Source: a virus
Reading direction: 5' to 3' (one strand)
Virus record (IMG/VR): IMGVR_UViG_3300038701_002259
Location: 1 to 22,930 of that record
Length of the DNA: 22,930 bases
Part shown: piece by piece, positions 15,053-21,396 of the stretch
Layout of the letters: every line of letters begins with the position of its first letter
Numbering within the stretch: position 1 is the stretch's first letter
Notes under the pieces: model-generated
What the model was told of the DNA's origin: nothing
The model's input: only the letters and a program-made list of their open reading frames with translations
Database searches by the model: none
Made by a program: the position numbers and the translations under genes

Positions 15053-15864
15053 CAGGCCACGTTCAGAACCATGAGTTGCGGGCGCGCGACCTTGAGTGCA
15101 TCGACGCACCGGCCAAAGGCCTCGTCTTCAAGGGTCTGGATGTCGTGAATCTCGAACGCGAACAGCAAGCGGCCCTCTTCGATCCGAAACTTGATCCGCA
15201 CCCGGATTTCCTGCGGGTCCATGCCATCGAACACCGGCACGAACAGCGTGAGGTGTTCGGGAACGGTGACCTGCCCGCGCGCCTCGGTTTCTTCGACATA
15301 GACAAACTGCACGCTGCCATCCCGAAGCCGGGTAGAGCTTTTGAAGTCAACCTTCTTCAATGCCTCGAAGTTCATCACCATGTCCATGATGTCGGCAGGT
15401 TCGGGCCGCTTCACGTCCTGCGCGCGATCCTCAAGGAACTCGCCGGCGGCCTTCTGGCGAATGCCGCCCTTGCTGTGCAGGTCTCGCCATGCCTTGTAGG
15501 GCTCGGAGTAGCGCGCTCGAAATCCTGCCAGGTGGTCACCGTGACTCGGCAGGGCGTCGCCGCCGCTGCCCTCTTCGGCAGTATGGTAGTCGATCACGAC
15601 ATTGATGGAGCGACTGGATGCGCTCGCAAAGCCAACCGAGTCGTCGGTTTCAAAGCGGCCGAGATACCCCGCCAAAGAGGTCACATCCGCGAAGACGCGG
15701 TTTTCATAGATACGGTTGGGCCGCTCCTGAAATTCCTCCAGAGAGTGGATCAGGTATCCACCTGGAAGGGTGGCGAACAGACCCCGCCCTTCCATCTGGG
15801 CGCGACTCACGTCGCTCGCGGCCACATCGTCGCGCTTCGATTCGTATTCGGTCTTATCAGCCAT
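15052..15864 (-). CDS. DUF2303 (YfdQ-like) family protein
   Basis: The 270-aa protein has the features of DUF2303: a central VVIDYHTAEEG, the WRDLHSKGGI(R)QKAAGEFLED segment, then a strand-rich C-terminal half ending in VRIKFRIEEGRLLFAFEIHD. The family is found in phages and prophages, often next to RecT or other recombination genes; function is not established. Start ATG 15864 has GAGGAACC upstream and overlaps the preceding gene by 8 bp. Here it sits three genes downstream of recT, which supports the usual link to recombination. Confidence 0.85.
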   Translation of the reverse strand: MADKTEYESKRDDVAASDVSRAQMEGRGLFATLPGGYLIHSLEEFQERPNRIYENRVFADVTSLAGYLGRFETDDSVGFASASSRSINVVIDYHTAEEGSGGDALPSHGDHLAGFRARYSEPYKAWRDLHSKGGIRQKAAGEFLEDRAQDVKRPEPADIMDMVMNFEALKKVDFKSSTRLRDGSVQFVYVEETEARGQVTVPEHLTLFVPVFDGMDPQEIRVRIKFRIEEGRLLFAFEIHDIQTLEDEAFGRCVDALKVARPQLMVLNVA

Positions 15865-16180
15865 GGTTAGGTTCCTCGGACTTCAGAAGGGATTGCTGGA
15901 CGTAGTTCGGTGCCTCGCGGGTGAGGTCGCCCGACCGGTCCATGAAGAAGAAGGATTGGCCGAACTGGAGTTGCGGCGCCTTCGCGGTAACCTTGGCCGT
16001 CGCCGCGAACCCGGTCTCCCCGTTTGGCGAAACCTCCAGAGTCACGGTGATCGAACCTTTCTTGCCGGTGCGGTTGACTGCGGAAATCACCTCCCGCAGT
16101 TGCTCGTCGGCAACCTCGATGGCGTGGCCGCCGTCGATCCTGCCAAGCGCCATCAAAAAATGGCTGTTTCCATCGCTCAC
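15857..16180 (-). CDS. Small beta-rich phage protein, 107 aa
   Basis: It starts with GTG at 16180, preceded by AAAGGAATAG; no ATG gives the same spacing. The middle alternates charged and hydrophobic residues (KGSITVTLEVSPNGETGFA and ATAKVTAKAPQLQ), suggesting a small beta-sheet fold, followed by SFFFMDRSGDLTREAP. I recall similar proteins directly upstream of DUF2303 genes in alphaproteobacterial phages, but I know no function. The 8-bp overlap with the DUF2303 gene suggests the two products work together. Confidence 0.7.
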   Translation of the reverse strand: MSDGNSHFLMALGRIDGGHAIEVADEQLREVISAVNRTGKKGSITVTLEVSPNGETGFAATAKVTAKAPQLQFGQSFFFMDRSGDLTREAPNYVQQSLLKSEEPNHG

Positions 16181-16205
16181 GTTCTATTCCTTTCGTGGAT
16201 GGTGG

Positions 16206-16508
16206 TTATGAACTCTTCGAATCAGCAGCCCGCCAGAGGATGCAGGACTTGCCCCATTGGGTCTTGCCACGCTGCCCACTGTCCTCGACCTTCCCGCTGT
16301 TCCTGAGCTCAGTCAGGCGCGGGCGGATCGAGCCGTAGGGCTTGCCAAGGCGGGCGGCGATTTCGTCTGCGGAGATCGGGTCTGCGGAATCGTGCAGGAC
16401 GGACATCACCCGGTCGCGCAGGTTCGGCGCGGTCTTCTCGGCCTCGATCGCGGCCGCAGCGCTGGTGTCAGTGCGCTGAAAGCCCGTGCCGTGGTTGGTG
16501 TAGGGCAT
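16206..16508 (-). CDS. Winged-helix DNA-binding protein, 100 aa
   Basis: Residues about 30-85 form a winged helix: DRVMSVLHDSADPISADEIA, then RLGKPYGSIRPRLTELRNSG as the recognition helix, and a wing ending in KTQWGKSCILW. ATG 16508 overlaps the recT stop as TAATG and has GGGGG upstream. Its location just after recT suggests it regulates the operon or acts with the recombination proteins. A chromosomal-type MarR or ArsR regulator is less likely given its size. Confidence 0.8.
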   Translation of the reverse strand: MPYTNHGTGFQRTDTSAAAAIEAEKTAPNLRDRVMSVLHDSADPISADEIAARLGKPYGSIRPRLTELRNSGKVEDSGQRGKTQWGKSCILWRAADSKSS

Positions 16509-17404
16509 TACTGAGCCCCCCATTCTTCGATCTCTTTCATGAGACTCGCGTGCAGGTCAGGGGCGTCTCGCTTCATGGCATCCAGCTTTTCAGAGTAAAA
16601 CTGGTCGACACGTTCCACGGGCATGCCGTCCGCAAGGTCGGCCACCAGGCTTTCGAACACCGCTTGGTGCGCAGAGGCGGGGCCATCGTCGGGCTTCTCC
16701 GCGCTCTGCTTCTGCTCGGGTTTCTTGGTCGGCCCCTTGTCCTGCTCTTCGGGGTTGTCTTCGACGGTTTCCGCCTCTTCCGTGTCATCAGTGGCAGAGG
16801 CAAACCGGTCGGCGACCTCTGCCGGTGTCACATCCTTCATGCCCGTGCCCGTCTCGATTTCGATCGTCGAAGGAACACCGACCATGACTTCGGGGCAGTA
16901 CAGACGGATCAGAAATGTCGCGCTCCGGTAGCGCAGCATTTGCTCTGGCATTGACGTGTATTTGGCATTTTTGGTCCAGCCTTCGGCCTTTGCCATCGCC
17001 ATGTCACAGGTGACGCTGACCTTCTTTCCTGTGGCTGTGAGTTCGGCCTGCGCGGTAACAGACAGGTTTTCGCCGCTCCCCTCCACCTTCCAGTCGATCG
17101 GGTTCTTGAATACCCCGTGCTGGTTGGCTTTCGAAATCATGTAGCTGGCTGACCAGCCAGGCTTGCCGCCCACAAAATAGATGTTCTGGGCGACAGTCAG
17201 CGGATCCTCATTGAGACGCATCGCCATATTCATCACAAGCACGCCGTTCGCGACCGCAGATTCCTTGGTGCCCTTGCGCAAGTGGTCAGGGAAAAGCGGG
17301 CTCAAGGCCAAGACCTGGCCAACGCGCTGCATGTGAGCAAAGGCGTCAGGATCCATCAGCGGGGTGTTGATAATTTTGGTGGGCAGGTTCGAGTTAGTCG
17401 TCAT
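16508..17404 (-). CDS. recT: RecT-family single-strand annealing protein
   Basis: The 298-aa protein has the RecT core at about 15-185: LSPLFPDHLRKG, AMRLNEDPLTVAQNIYFVGG, GKPGWSASYMISKA, then GWTKNAKYTSMPEQMLRYRS with the following PEVMVGVP. RecT proteins anneal complementary single strands during phage recombination. Residues about 205-245 are an acidic Glu/Pro-rich linker, and the final 50 residues form a separate helical tail. ATG 17404 has GAGG upstream and overlaps the preceding HNH gene by 11 bp. No RecE, lambda-Exo or other exonuclease partner is visible in the operon, so the nuclease may be a host enzyme or an unrecognised neighbour. Confidence 0.93.
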   Translation of the reverse strand: MTTNSNLPTKIINTPLMDPDAFAHMQRVGQVLALSPLFPDHLRKGTKESAVANGVLVMNMAMRLNEDPLTVAQNIYFVGGKPGWSASYMISKANQHGVFKNPIDWKVEGSGENLSVTAQAELTATGKKVSVTCDMAMAKAEGWTKNAKYTSMPEQMLRYRSATFLIRLYCPEVMVGVPSTIEIETGTGMKDVTPAEVADRFASATDDTEEAETVEDNPEEQDKGPTKKPEQKQSAEKPDDGPASAHQAVFESLVADLADGMPVERVDQFYSEKLDAMKRDAPDLHASLMKEIEEWGAQ

Positions 17405-17933
17405 GATCAACCTCATAAATTCCAAGGGTTTTATTTGTGGCCGCAAAGGTTCCGTAGATGTCGATCGCAGCTTGGTCATAAGATCTGGCGGCCTCTTCTT
17501 CCGTGGCGTACAAGCCAAGACTCTTACGCACTGGCCCTCGCCTTATCTGCGCTTGCCATTTGCCAGTCTGCTTATGAAAGTGAACGCCTTTGAACCGGCT
17601 CGCACCCTTTCGAGCTCGTTGGTTTGCGTTGTTCTGGGCGCGGCTCGCCTCTCGCAAATTGCTTCTGCGATTATCGACGCCATCATGGTTGATATGGTCG
17701 ACATCAAAGCCGCTAGGGGGGGCGATGATTTCCCTATGCATATAGAGGAAACGCCGCTTTCCCCTTGGCCCGACCGCTCGAATGGCATAGGCGCGACCGC
17801 GCTTTGCATCTACACACCAAAGATGGCCAGCAACCCGTGGGAGGTCGTCCGCATCAAAAAGGGCTGTGTGCCATTTGGTAAGGCGTACAAATCCATGGCT
17901 GCCACAGTCGCATATCATCGCTTCGCGGCTCAC
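17394..17933 (-). CDS. HNH homing endonuclease with AP2 DNA-binding domain
   Basis: The 179-aa protein has an HNH domain (MHREII with His66, DVDHINHDG at 77-85, NNRRSNLREASRAQNN with Asn88 and Asn101) followed by an AP2 domain at about 112-165 (SRFKGVHFHKQTGKWQAQI and the later ATEEEAARSYDQAA). HNH-AP2 is a known free-standing homing endonuclease architecture of phages. GTG 17933 is chosen for its GGAGGGCC upstream and GTGA overlap with the preceding stop; ATG 17918 is possible. It sits between the coiled-coil gene and recT and slightly overlaps both, which suggests insertion into an older gene pair. Confidence 0.93.
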   Translation of the reverse strand: MSREAMICDCGSHGFVRLTKWHTALFDADDLPRVAGHLWCVDAKRGRAYAIRAVGPRGKRRFLYMHREIIAPPSGFDVDHINHDGVDNRRSNLREASRAQNNANQRARKGASRFKGVHFHKQTGKWQAQIRRGPVRKSLGLYATEEEAARSYDQAAIDIYGTFAATNKTLGIYEVDHDD

Positions 17934-18673
17934 ACGGCCCTCCGCTCTTCCACAACGCGGACGCCTTCGACCTCTTCGCCGCGGCGGATCGCACCGGTGG
18001 CAAGGCTTTCGAGAACGCCGCGAACGTCCGGGTGATCCTTGAACTGGTTGAACACCAGATAGATGTTGGTGATCTCGGCGCGGCGGATCGTGCGCAGGCT
18101 GGCAGAGCGAGCCCCGCCGGTGGCGCTGGAAACCTTCACCGTCCCCTTCGCCATGCGCGTGGCGGTCTTCTCGGCCTTCTCGGCCTCTTTCATAGCCGCT
18201 TCTGCATCCACCTCGCCAGACAGGTCATTGCGAGCCTGCGCCTGCGCGGCCAGTCGGTCGGCCTCTTCACGCTGACGACGCGCCTCTTCTGCGATCCGGG
18301 CGGCCTCGGCCTTGCGCTCTGCCTCGACCTTCTCCATCCACTTTTTCAGGATCGGGTCAGTCTTGGAAATGGCGCGATCCAGCTTCTCCAAGATCGGCAG
18401 GTAAGCGGTCTGCACCGCCTTGCCCGCGTCATCGTGGGGCTTCTTGGCGGCCTTGCGGTCGTCTTCGGTTTCCTTTTTGCGGGCGCGGATGCCGGCGCGG
18501 AAGTCGTTCAGGCGCTGCGCATCCTCTTCGGACGCGAGGTCGCCATTCTCGATCCATTCGCCGGCCGCGGCGATGAACTGCGCCGCGATCTCGGCGTGTT
18601 TTTCGACAATGGCCGGGTCGAACGGCGGCGGGTTGTTGCCGCCCATCGTGGCACGGGGGTTTCCATCAGGCAT
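17930..18673 (-). CDS. Coiled-coil phage protein linked to recT
   Basis: The 247-aa protein starts with NNPPPFDPA, then has a long charged coiled coil from about 50 to 175 (WMEKVEAERKAEAARIAEEA and similar), and ends with a small globular part (RRAEITNIYLVFNQFKDHP, then GAIRRGEEVEGVRVVEE). Proteins of this build are frequent beside RecT-type genes in alphaproteobacterial phages. Their role is not established; they may act in DNA binding or as a helper of recombination. ATG 18673 has AGGAGG placed inside the end of the upstream gene. The homing endonuclease now separates it from recT. Confidence 0.8.
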   Translation of the reverse strand: MPDGNPRATMGGNNPPPFDPAIVEKHAEIAAQFIAAAGEWIENGDLASEEDAQRLNDFRAGIRARKKETEDDRKAAKKPHDDAGKAVQTAYLPILEKLDRAISKTDPILKKWMEKVEAERKAEAARIAEEARRQREEADRLAAQAQARNDLSGEVDAEAAMKEAEKAEKTATRMAKGTVKVSSATGGARSASLRTIRRAEITNIYLVFNQFKDHPDVRGVLESLATGAIRRGEEVEGVRVVEERRAV

Positions 18674-18676
18674 GTG

Positions 18677-19057
18677 TCATCCTCCTGGTCTGATGATCGT
18701 GGTGGACAGATCGACAGCCGTATGTGTGGCGGCCATCACGTCTTCGGTGCGGTGGCGTTCAACGAGAGCGTCAAAGGCCTCGCGAGAAATCGGTTGGCAG
18801 TAGGTCCAGATCGCGACCGGATCGACCGCGCGGCCCATGCGCTCGGCGCGCAGGTCTTCGGGCTCGGCCAGTTCGCCGGTCTCGTCGTCAATGACCTGGT
18901 TGAAGAAGATGTGGACCGGAAGCCACGGGCCGTTTTTCACGGCGCGCATCCGATACCAGCCCGGCTCGGGCATCCCGTCATGGATCGGCACGGCTTCGCC
19001 AGCGAGGCGGCGGCTGTGCGCGGCGTACATGACAGAAAAAGGGGTGGGCGTTCTCAT
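18677..19057 (-). CDS. Conserved-type phage protein, 126 aa
   Basis: The sequence has a pattern I associate with a small family of phage proteins: PEPGWYRMRAVKNGPWLPVH, then DDETGELAEPE and DPVAIWTYCQPIS. No function is known to me. ATG 19057 overlaps the preceding stop as ATGA, and GGGGAAGTGGG lies upstream; a TTG at 19075 would lie further into the upstream gene. The protein is compact with many aromatic residues in the first half. It ends in the ribosome-binding site of the coiled-coil gene. Confidence 0.75.
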   Translation of the reverse strand: MRTPTPFSVMYAAHSRRLAGEAVPIHDGMPEPGWYRMRAVKNGPWLPVHIFFNQVIDDETGELAEPEDLRAERMGRAVDPVAIWTYCQPISREAFDALVERHRTEDVMAATHTAVDLSTTIIRPGG

Positions 19058-19302
19058 GGGTGCCCACTTCCCCAAAGCCAGCGGTGGCTCCGGTCCATTT
19101 CACAGCCGTGGCAGAGCTTTGCGTCATTGCCACCATCAAGGGCATTGCCGCAGGTGATGCACTTGCGCTTCTTCGCGTAGAAATAGGAGTCTGTGCTGGT
19201 TATGAGAAAGCACGGCTTATACTTCCCGGTCAGCCCGGATTCCTCGATGGCGTTGCCACACGCTTCTTGCGTAGCAAAGCGTTGATTGGTCAAACTGCTC
19301 AT
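19054..19302 (-). CDS. Zinc-finger protein, 82 aa
   Basis: Four cysteines in two pairs (KCITCGNAL, Cys48 and Cys51; LCHGCEMDRS, Cys64 and Cys67) form a zinc ribbon. The N-terminal half has no cysteine pair and looks like a small alpha-beta module. ATG 19302 overlaps the preceding 51-aa gene as ATGA and follows a GGGGGG run that may act as a ribosome-binding site. Second gene of the leftward operon. A role in DNA or RNA binding is likely, but no target can be named. Confidence 0.75.
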   Translation of the reverse strand: MSSLTNQRFATQEACGNAIEESGLTGKYKPCFLITSTDSYFYAKKRKCITCGNALDGGNDAKLCHGCEMDRSHRWLWGSGHP

Positions 19303-19454
19303 GCCGCCCCCCGTTCGCCAATGGTGCGATCAACCGGCGCCGTCAGTCGGCCAGGGCAGGCTTCATCACAGGCCCGCATGTGTTCGAGCAAGATCCGCGC
19401 GAAGGTCGCTTCTGCGGCGGCGCGCTCGGTGTCATTCAGTGGTTTCTTGTCCAT
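19299..19454 (-). CDS. First gene of the leftward early operon, 51 aa
   Basis: This small gene is found from its ATGA overlap with the zinc-finger gene. It starts at ATG 19454, gives MDKKPLNDTERAAAEATFAR followed by a helix with two cysteines (HMRACDEACPGRL) and ends GERGAA. No family recognised. It has only a weak GGGA ribosome-binding site, and a very stable hairpin sits immediately upstream of the start, so its translation may be regulated. Its position next to the early promoter is that of lambda N, but it is not arginine-rich enough to call it an antiterminator. Confidence 0.6.
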   Translation of the reverse strand: MDKKPLNDTERAAAEATFARILLEHMRACDEACPGRLTAPVDRTIGERGAA

Positions 19455-19462
19455 TCCCGTAT

Positions 19463-19494
19463 CGGGGCGGGCCGTTTGCTGCGGCCCCGCCCCG
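19463..19494 (-). promoter_or_regulatory. Stable leader hairpin of the leftward operon
   Basis: CGGGGCGGGCCG at 19463-19474 pairs with CGGCCCCGCCCCG at 19482-19494 (one bulged base) across a 7-nt loop. In the leftward transcript this lies 8 bases before the first start codon. No T-run follows. It could control translation of the first gene or act as a recognition site for antitermination; neither is shown. Confidence 0.55.
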
Positions 19495-19532
19495 CCTCTC
19501 CGTGAGTGTGGTCGGTAGGGTGGACAATATCA

Positions 19533-19546
19533 GGGACAATCGTCCC
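19533..19546. promoter_or_regulatory. Operator-like dyad OL1
   Basis: GGGACAATCGTCCC has 5-bp arms (GGGAC/GTCCC) around four bases. The same dyad recurs at 19562-19575 and twice before the cro-like gene, which is the pattern expected of repressor operators at both early promoters. It lies between a TTTACG (19553-19548) and a GATATT (19532-19527) read leftward that might be -35 and -10, though with short 15-bp spacing. Confidence 0.7.
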
Positions 19547-19561
19547 CGTAAAGAGTAAAGT

Positions 19562-19575
19562 GGGACTAATGTCCC
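19562..19575. promoter_or_regulatory. Operator-like dyad OL2
   Basis: GGGACTAATGTCCC has the same arms as OL1 with a different centre. It is 29 bp from OL1 and upstream of the leftward operon. Confidence 0.7.
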
Positions 19576-19630
19576 CTGTTGAGCCGGAAAGCGGCGTTGA
19601 GCCTTGATCCTTTGGAAAAATTACGCTTGG

Positions 19631-19807
19631 TTAGTCAGGCGTTCTTGATCTGATGATGTAGGAAAAAACGATAAGGCTGCCGAGCCCGTGCAGAATCATC
19701 AAGGACGTGTCTCGGAGTTCTGCGCCTGCGCTCAGCGCGGCGAAGGCGCCGAGAAGTGATGTTGCGGCGAATGCGAATGAAATCAAAGAGGCTGCAATTC
19801 TGTGCAT
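19631..19807 (-). CDS. Two-helix membrane protein in the lysogeny region, 58 aa
   Basis: ATG 19807 opens a frame giving MHRIAASLISFAFAATSLLG, continuing hydrophobic to about residue 28, then LRDTSLMILHGLGSLIVFSY as a second membrane segment, and ending IIRSRTPD before TAA. A weak GGA precedes the start. It lies downstream of the repressor on the same strand, where phages often keep lysogeny-expressed genes such as superinfection-exclusion proteins; this role is an inference. A frame on the same strand from 19862 to 19635 gives a basic, non-membrane product and looks like a shadow. Confidence 0.6.
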   Translation of the reverse strand: MHRIAASLISFAFAATSLLGAFAALSAGAELRDTSLMILHGLGSLIVFSYIIRSRTPD

Positions 19808-19869
19808 GTGGTGGGGTCCATTTAGAGAGGTGTGAGGGGAATAGTATTATGAAACCCACCATTGGGCGA

Positions 19870-19914
19870 GTGACCAGAGGCGAAATTGTAAGGCTCGCCT
19901 TACGGCTAGGTCAC
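19870..19914. repeat. Nested inverted repeats after the repressor gene
   Basis: GTAAGGCTCGCCTTAC (19888-19903) is a palindrome with 7-bp arms. Around it GTGACC (19870-19875) pairs with GGTCAC (19909-19914). The structure starts 17 bp past the repressor stop. On the repressor strand the inner hairpin is followed by AATTT, so it may be a weak terminator. A protein-binding site is the alternative. Confidence 0.5.
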
Positions 19915-19930
19915 CGAGACCTGACAAGAA

Positions 19931-20515
19931 TCAATCGCGCGATGGGCGTTTCTTGCTTTGGTCGACGAGAAACAGAAGGTGAGACATCAGCGCTTTCTGA
20001 TCGTCTTCGGAAAGGCGATCAAATCCGCGAAGCAAATCTAAGGCCAGATCAGCCTTCGGGCTCCGGGCCAGATCCATAATCGTCGCGGACGTGAACCCAA
20101 TCGCCGCAGAAATCATTTCAGCTTCGTGAACGCTGATTGCTTCGACTTCGCCGGACAGGAATTGCGCAATCGCTCCGCTCGGAAGCCTGGCTCCGTGTGC
20201 AAGGCTGCGCTCTGAAACCCGGTTGTCTGATGACATTATCTGAGCAAGGCCCGCCCGAAACTCTTGAGATTGTTGCTTTGAAAGAAGCTTCTGCCCTTCT
20301 GGCAAAAATGTCATGACCTGCTCGATCGTCATGCCCAACACTGACGACAGCTTTGCCGCGTCTTCTACGTTTGTGGATGCGTTCGACCGCTGTTTCAGTT
20401 TTTTTAGCTGTTCGTAGGAAACGCCCGACAACTCCGCCACCCTGCGAAGTGGCAAGCCCTCCCTGTCCAGGGCAGCAAAGAACGCTGTTCGAAATGTTCC
20501 AGTCACGCTGAACAT
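19931..20515 (-). CDS. Phage repressor-like protein without peptidase domain
   Basis: The 194-aa protein begins with an XRE-type helix-turn-helix at about 10-65 (LPLRRVAELSGVSYEQLKKL). A second HTH-like segment lies at about 98-150 (SERSLAHGARLPSGAIAQFL), and a helical tail ends DQSKKRPSRD. There is no LexA/S24 Ala-Gly cleavage site or Ser-Lys dyad. Its position, divergent from a cro-like gene with operator dyads between them, marks it as the lysogeny repressor. ATG 20515 is chosen because the longer frame would run through the promoter and operators; no good ribosome-binding site precedes it. Without self-cleavage, induction would need another mechanism. Confidence 0.8.
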   Translation of the reverse strand: MFSVTGTFRTAFFAALDREGLPLRRVAELSGVSYEQLKKLKQRSNASTNVEDAAKLSSVLGMTIEQVMTFLPEGQKLLSKQQSQEFRAGLAQIMSSDNRVSERSLAHGARLPSGAIAQFLSGEVEAISVHEAEMISAAIGFTSATIMDLARSPKADLALDLLRGFDRLSEDDQKALMSHLLFLVDQSKKRPSRD

Positions 20516-20542
20516 TCTATTTTCAACGAAGCAAGGGGCAAG

Positions 20543-20556
20543 GCGACAATCGTCCC
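20543..20556. promoter_or_regulatory. Operator-like dyad OR1
   Basis: GCGACAATCGTCCC matches the OL1 dyad with one mismatch (second base). It directly precedes the -35 box of the rightward promoter. Together with OR2 it forms a 13-bp perfect inverted repeat (20545-20557 with 20567-20579) around a 9-bp spacer. Confidence 0.7.
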
Positions 20557-20587
20557 TTGACAAATGAGGGACGATTGTCCCTATATG
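20557..20587 (+). promoter_or_regulatory. Rightward early promoter
   Basis: A perfect -35 box TTGACA (20557-20562) is followed after 19 bp by TATATG (20582-20587). The OR2 dyad fills the spacer, so bound repressor would block RNA polymerase. The transcript would start at or within a few bases of the cro-like ATG at 20593. Confidence 0.65.
20568..20581. promoter_or_regulatory. Operator-like dyad OR2
   Basis: GGGACGATTGTCCC is a perfect GGGAC/GTCCC dyad between the -35 and -10 elements of the rightward promoter. Its centre is 25 bp from that of OR1. Confidence 0.75.
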
Positions 20588-20592
20588 TTGCC

Positions 20593-20841
20593 ATGGCAAA
20601 GACAGAACTCCTTTCATCCTTCTTGCTGGAGGTCGAGGCTTACGCTTTTGCGTGTGGCCTCGCCCCCGCTACGGTGACGAGCCGCGCGGTCAGCAACAGC
20701 CGCTTGTATTCCCGCCTCAAAGACGGCGGGGATGCTTCCACTGAGACGATCGAGCGCGTGCGCGACTTCATGGCTCAGAACCCCCCCGAGTCCAGAGACG
20801 GAGGGAAAGGCGATGACCTTTCACAGTGCCCCGCTGCATAG
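20593..20841 (+). CDS. Cro-like small DNA-binding protein, leaderless
   Basis: The 82-aa protein starts MAKTELLSSFLLEVEAYAFA and has a helix-turn-helix-like core ending SNSRLYSRLKDGGDASTETI. The last 20 residues are polar and probably flexible. An in-frame TTG at 20557 is part of the -35 box and cannot be the start. There is no ribosome-binding site before ATG 20593, and the predicted transcript starts there, so the mRNA is probably leaderless. As first gene of the rightward operon opposite the repressor, it occupies the place of Cro. Its DNA-binding role is inferred from position and motif. Confidence 0.75.
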   Translation: MAKTELLSSFLLEVEAYAFACGLAPATVTSRAVSNSRLYSRLKDGGDASTETIERVRDFMAQNPPESRDGGKGDDLSQCPAA

Positions 20842-21178
20842 CTGCCGGCCCCGTGACATCCGTTTTGCCATGGCAAGCTTCCGCAAGGCTGCGGAAAAAG
20901 TCGGCACCCGCGAACAGCGCGCTTTGTATGCCCGCCTGCGCGACGGCAAGTTTGTAGCTGACTGCCTGTTCATCGCCTATGACGCGCCGACGCAGCACCA
21001 GCGCTGCCTGATCGCGTCCCGTCATCTTGGGGTGAACCCGGAAACGGTCCGGCGCTGGATCGAGGGCGCAACGTCGCCATCCATGAAAGACTTTTGGCCG
21101 GTGATCATGCGCGTTGTGGAGTCGCGCGCACCGGCGGATCTTTATCCCGATCTGGTCCAGCTTCTTTTGGAGGTGTGA
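20813..21178 (+). CDS. HTH regulator in the CII position, 121 aa
   Basis: ATG 20813 lies inside the end of the cro-like gene and has GGAGGGAAAGG upstream. The protein has a helix-turn-helix at about 65-85 (IASRHLGVNPETVRRWIEG), after an N-terminal helical part (MASFRKAAEKVGTREQRALY). Downstream helices end LVQLLLEV. As the second gene of the rightward operon it occupies the place of lambda CII, but sequence similarity to CII is not evident. It may regulate the switch or early transcription. Confidence 0.75.
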   Translation: MTFHSAPLHSCRPRDIRFAMASFRKAAEKVGTREQRALYARLRDGKFVADCLFIAYDAPTQHQRCLIASRHLGVNPETVRRWIEGATSPSMKDFWPVIMRVVESRAPADLYPDLVQLLLEV

Positions 21179-21180
21179 CC

Positions 21181-21396
21181 ATGGCGGATGAACAGATAGG
21201 GGGCGCGGCTCCCTTTCGGGCTCGGGGGCAGAACCGGGCCTTAAACCAGCCGAACATGCACGGGTGCGCGCCCCGCGTCTCGAATGGAGGCGTTCATTTT
21301 ACCACCCAATGTTCGGAACCTGCGGCCCGGCTGGCCGAGAGCGGGGCTCGATCCCCGCAGGCCAAACCTATTCCTTGGCATGGGAGCGCAGTATGA
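21181..21396 (+). CDS. Hypothetical protein, 71 aa
   Basis: ATG 21181 has an excellent TTGGAGGTG upstream and the stop overlaps the next start as ATGA (21393-21396), which supports translation. The product (MADEQIGGAAPFRARGQNRA to PIPWHGSAV) is low in hydrophobic residues and probably disordered. It has two cysteines but no motif. The gene may mainly serve translational coupling. Function unknown. Confidence 0.6.
   Translation: MADEQIGGAAPFRARGQNRALNQPNMHGCAPRVSNGGVHFTTQCSEPAARLAESGARSPQAKPIPWHGSAV

Noticed and set aside
19635-19862. 75-aa basic minus-strand frame
   Set aside because: The overlapping 58-aa frame on the same strand gives a convincing two-helix membrane protein; this frame has Arg-rich low-complexity sequence typical of a shadow.
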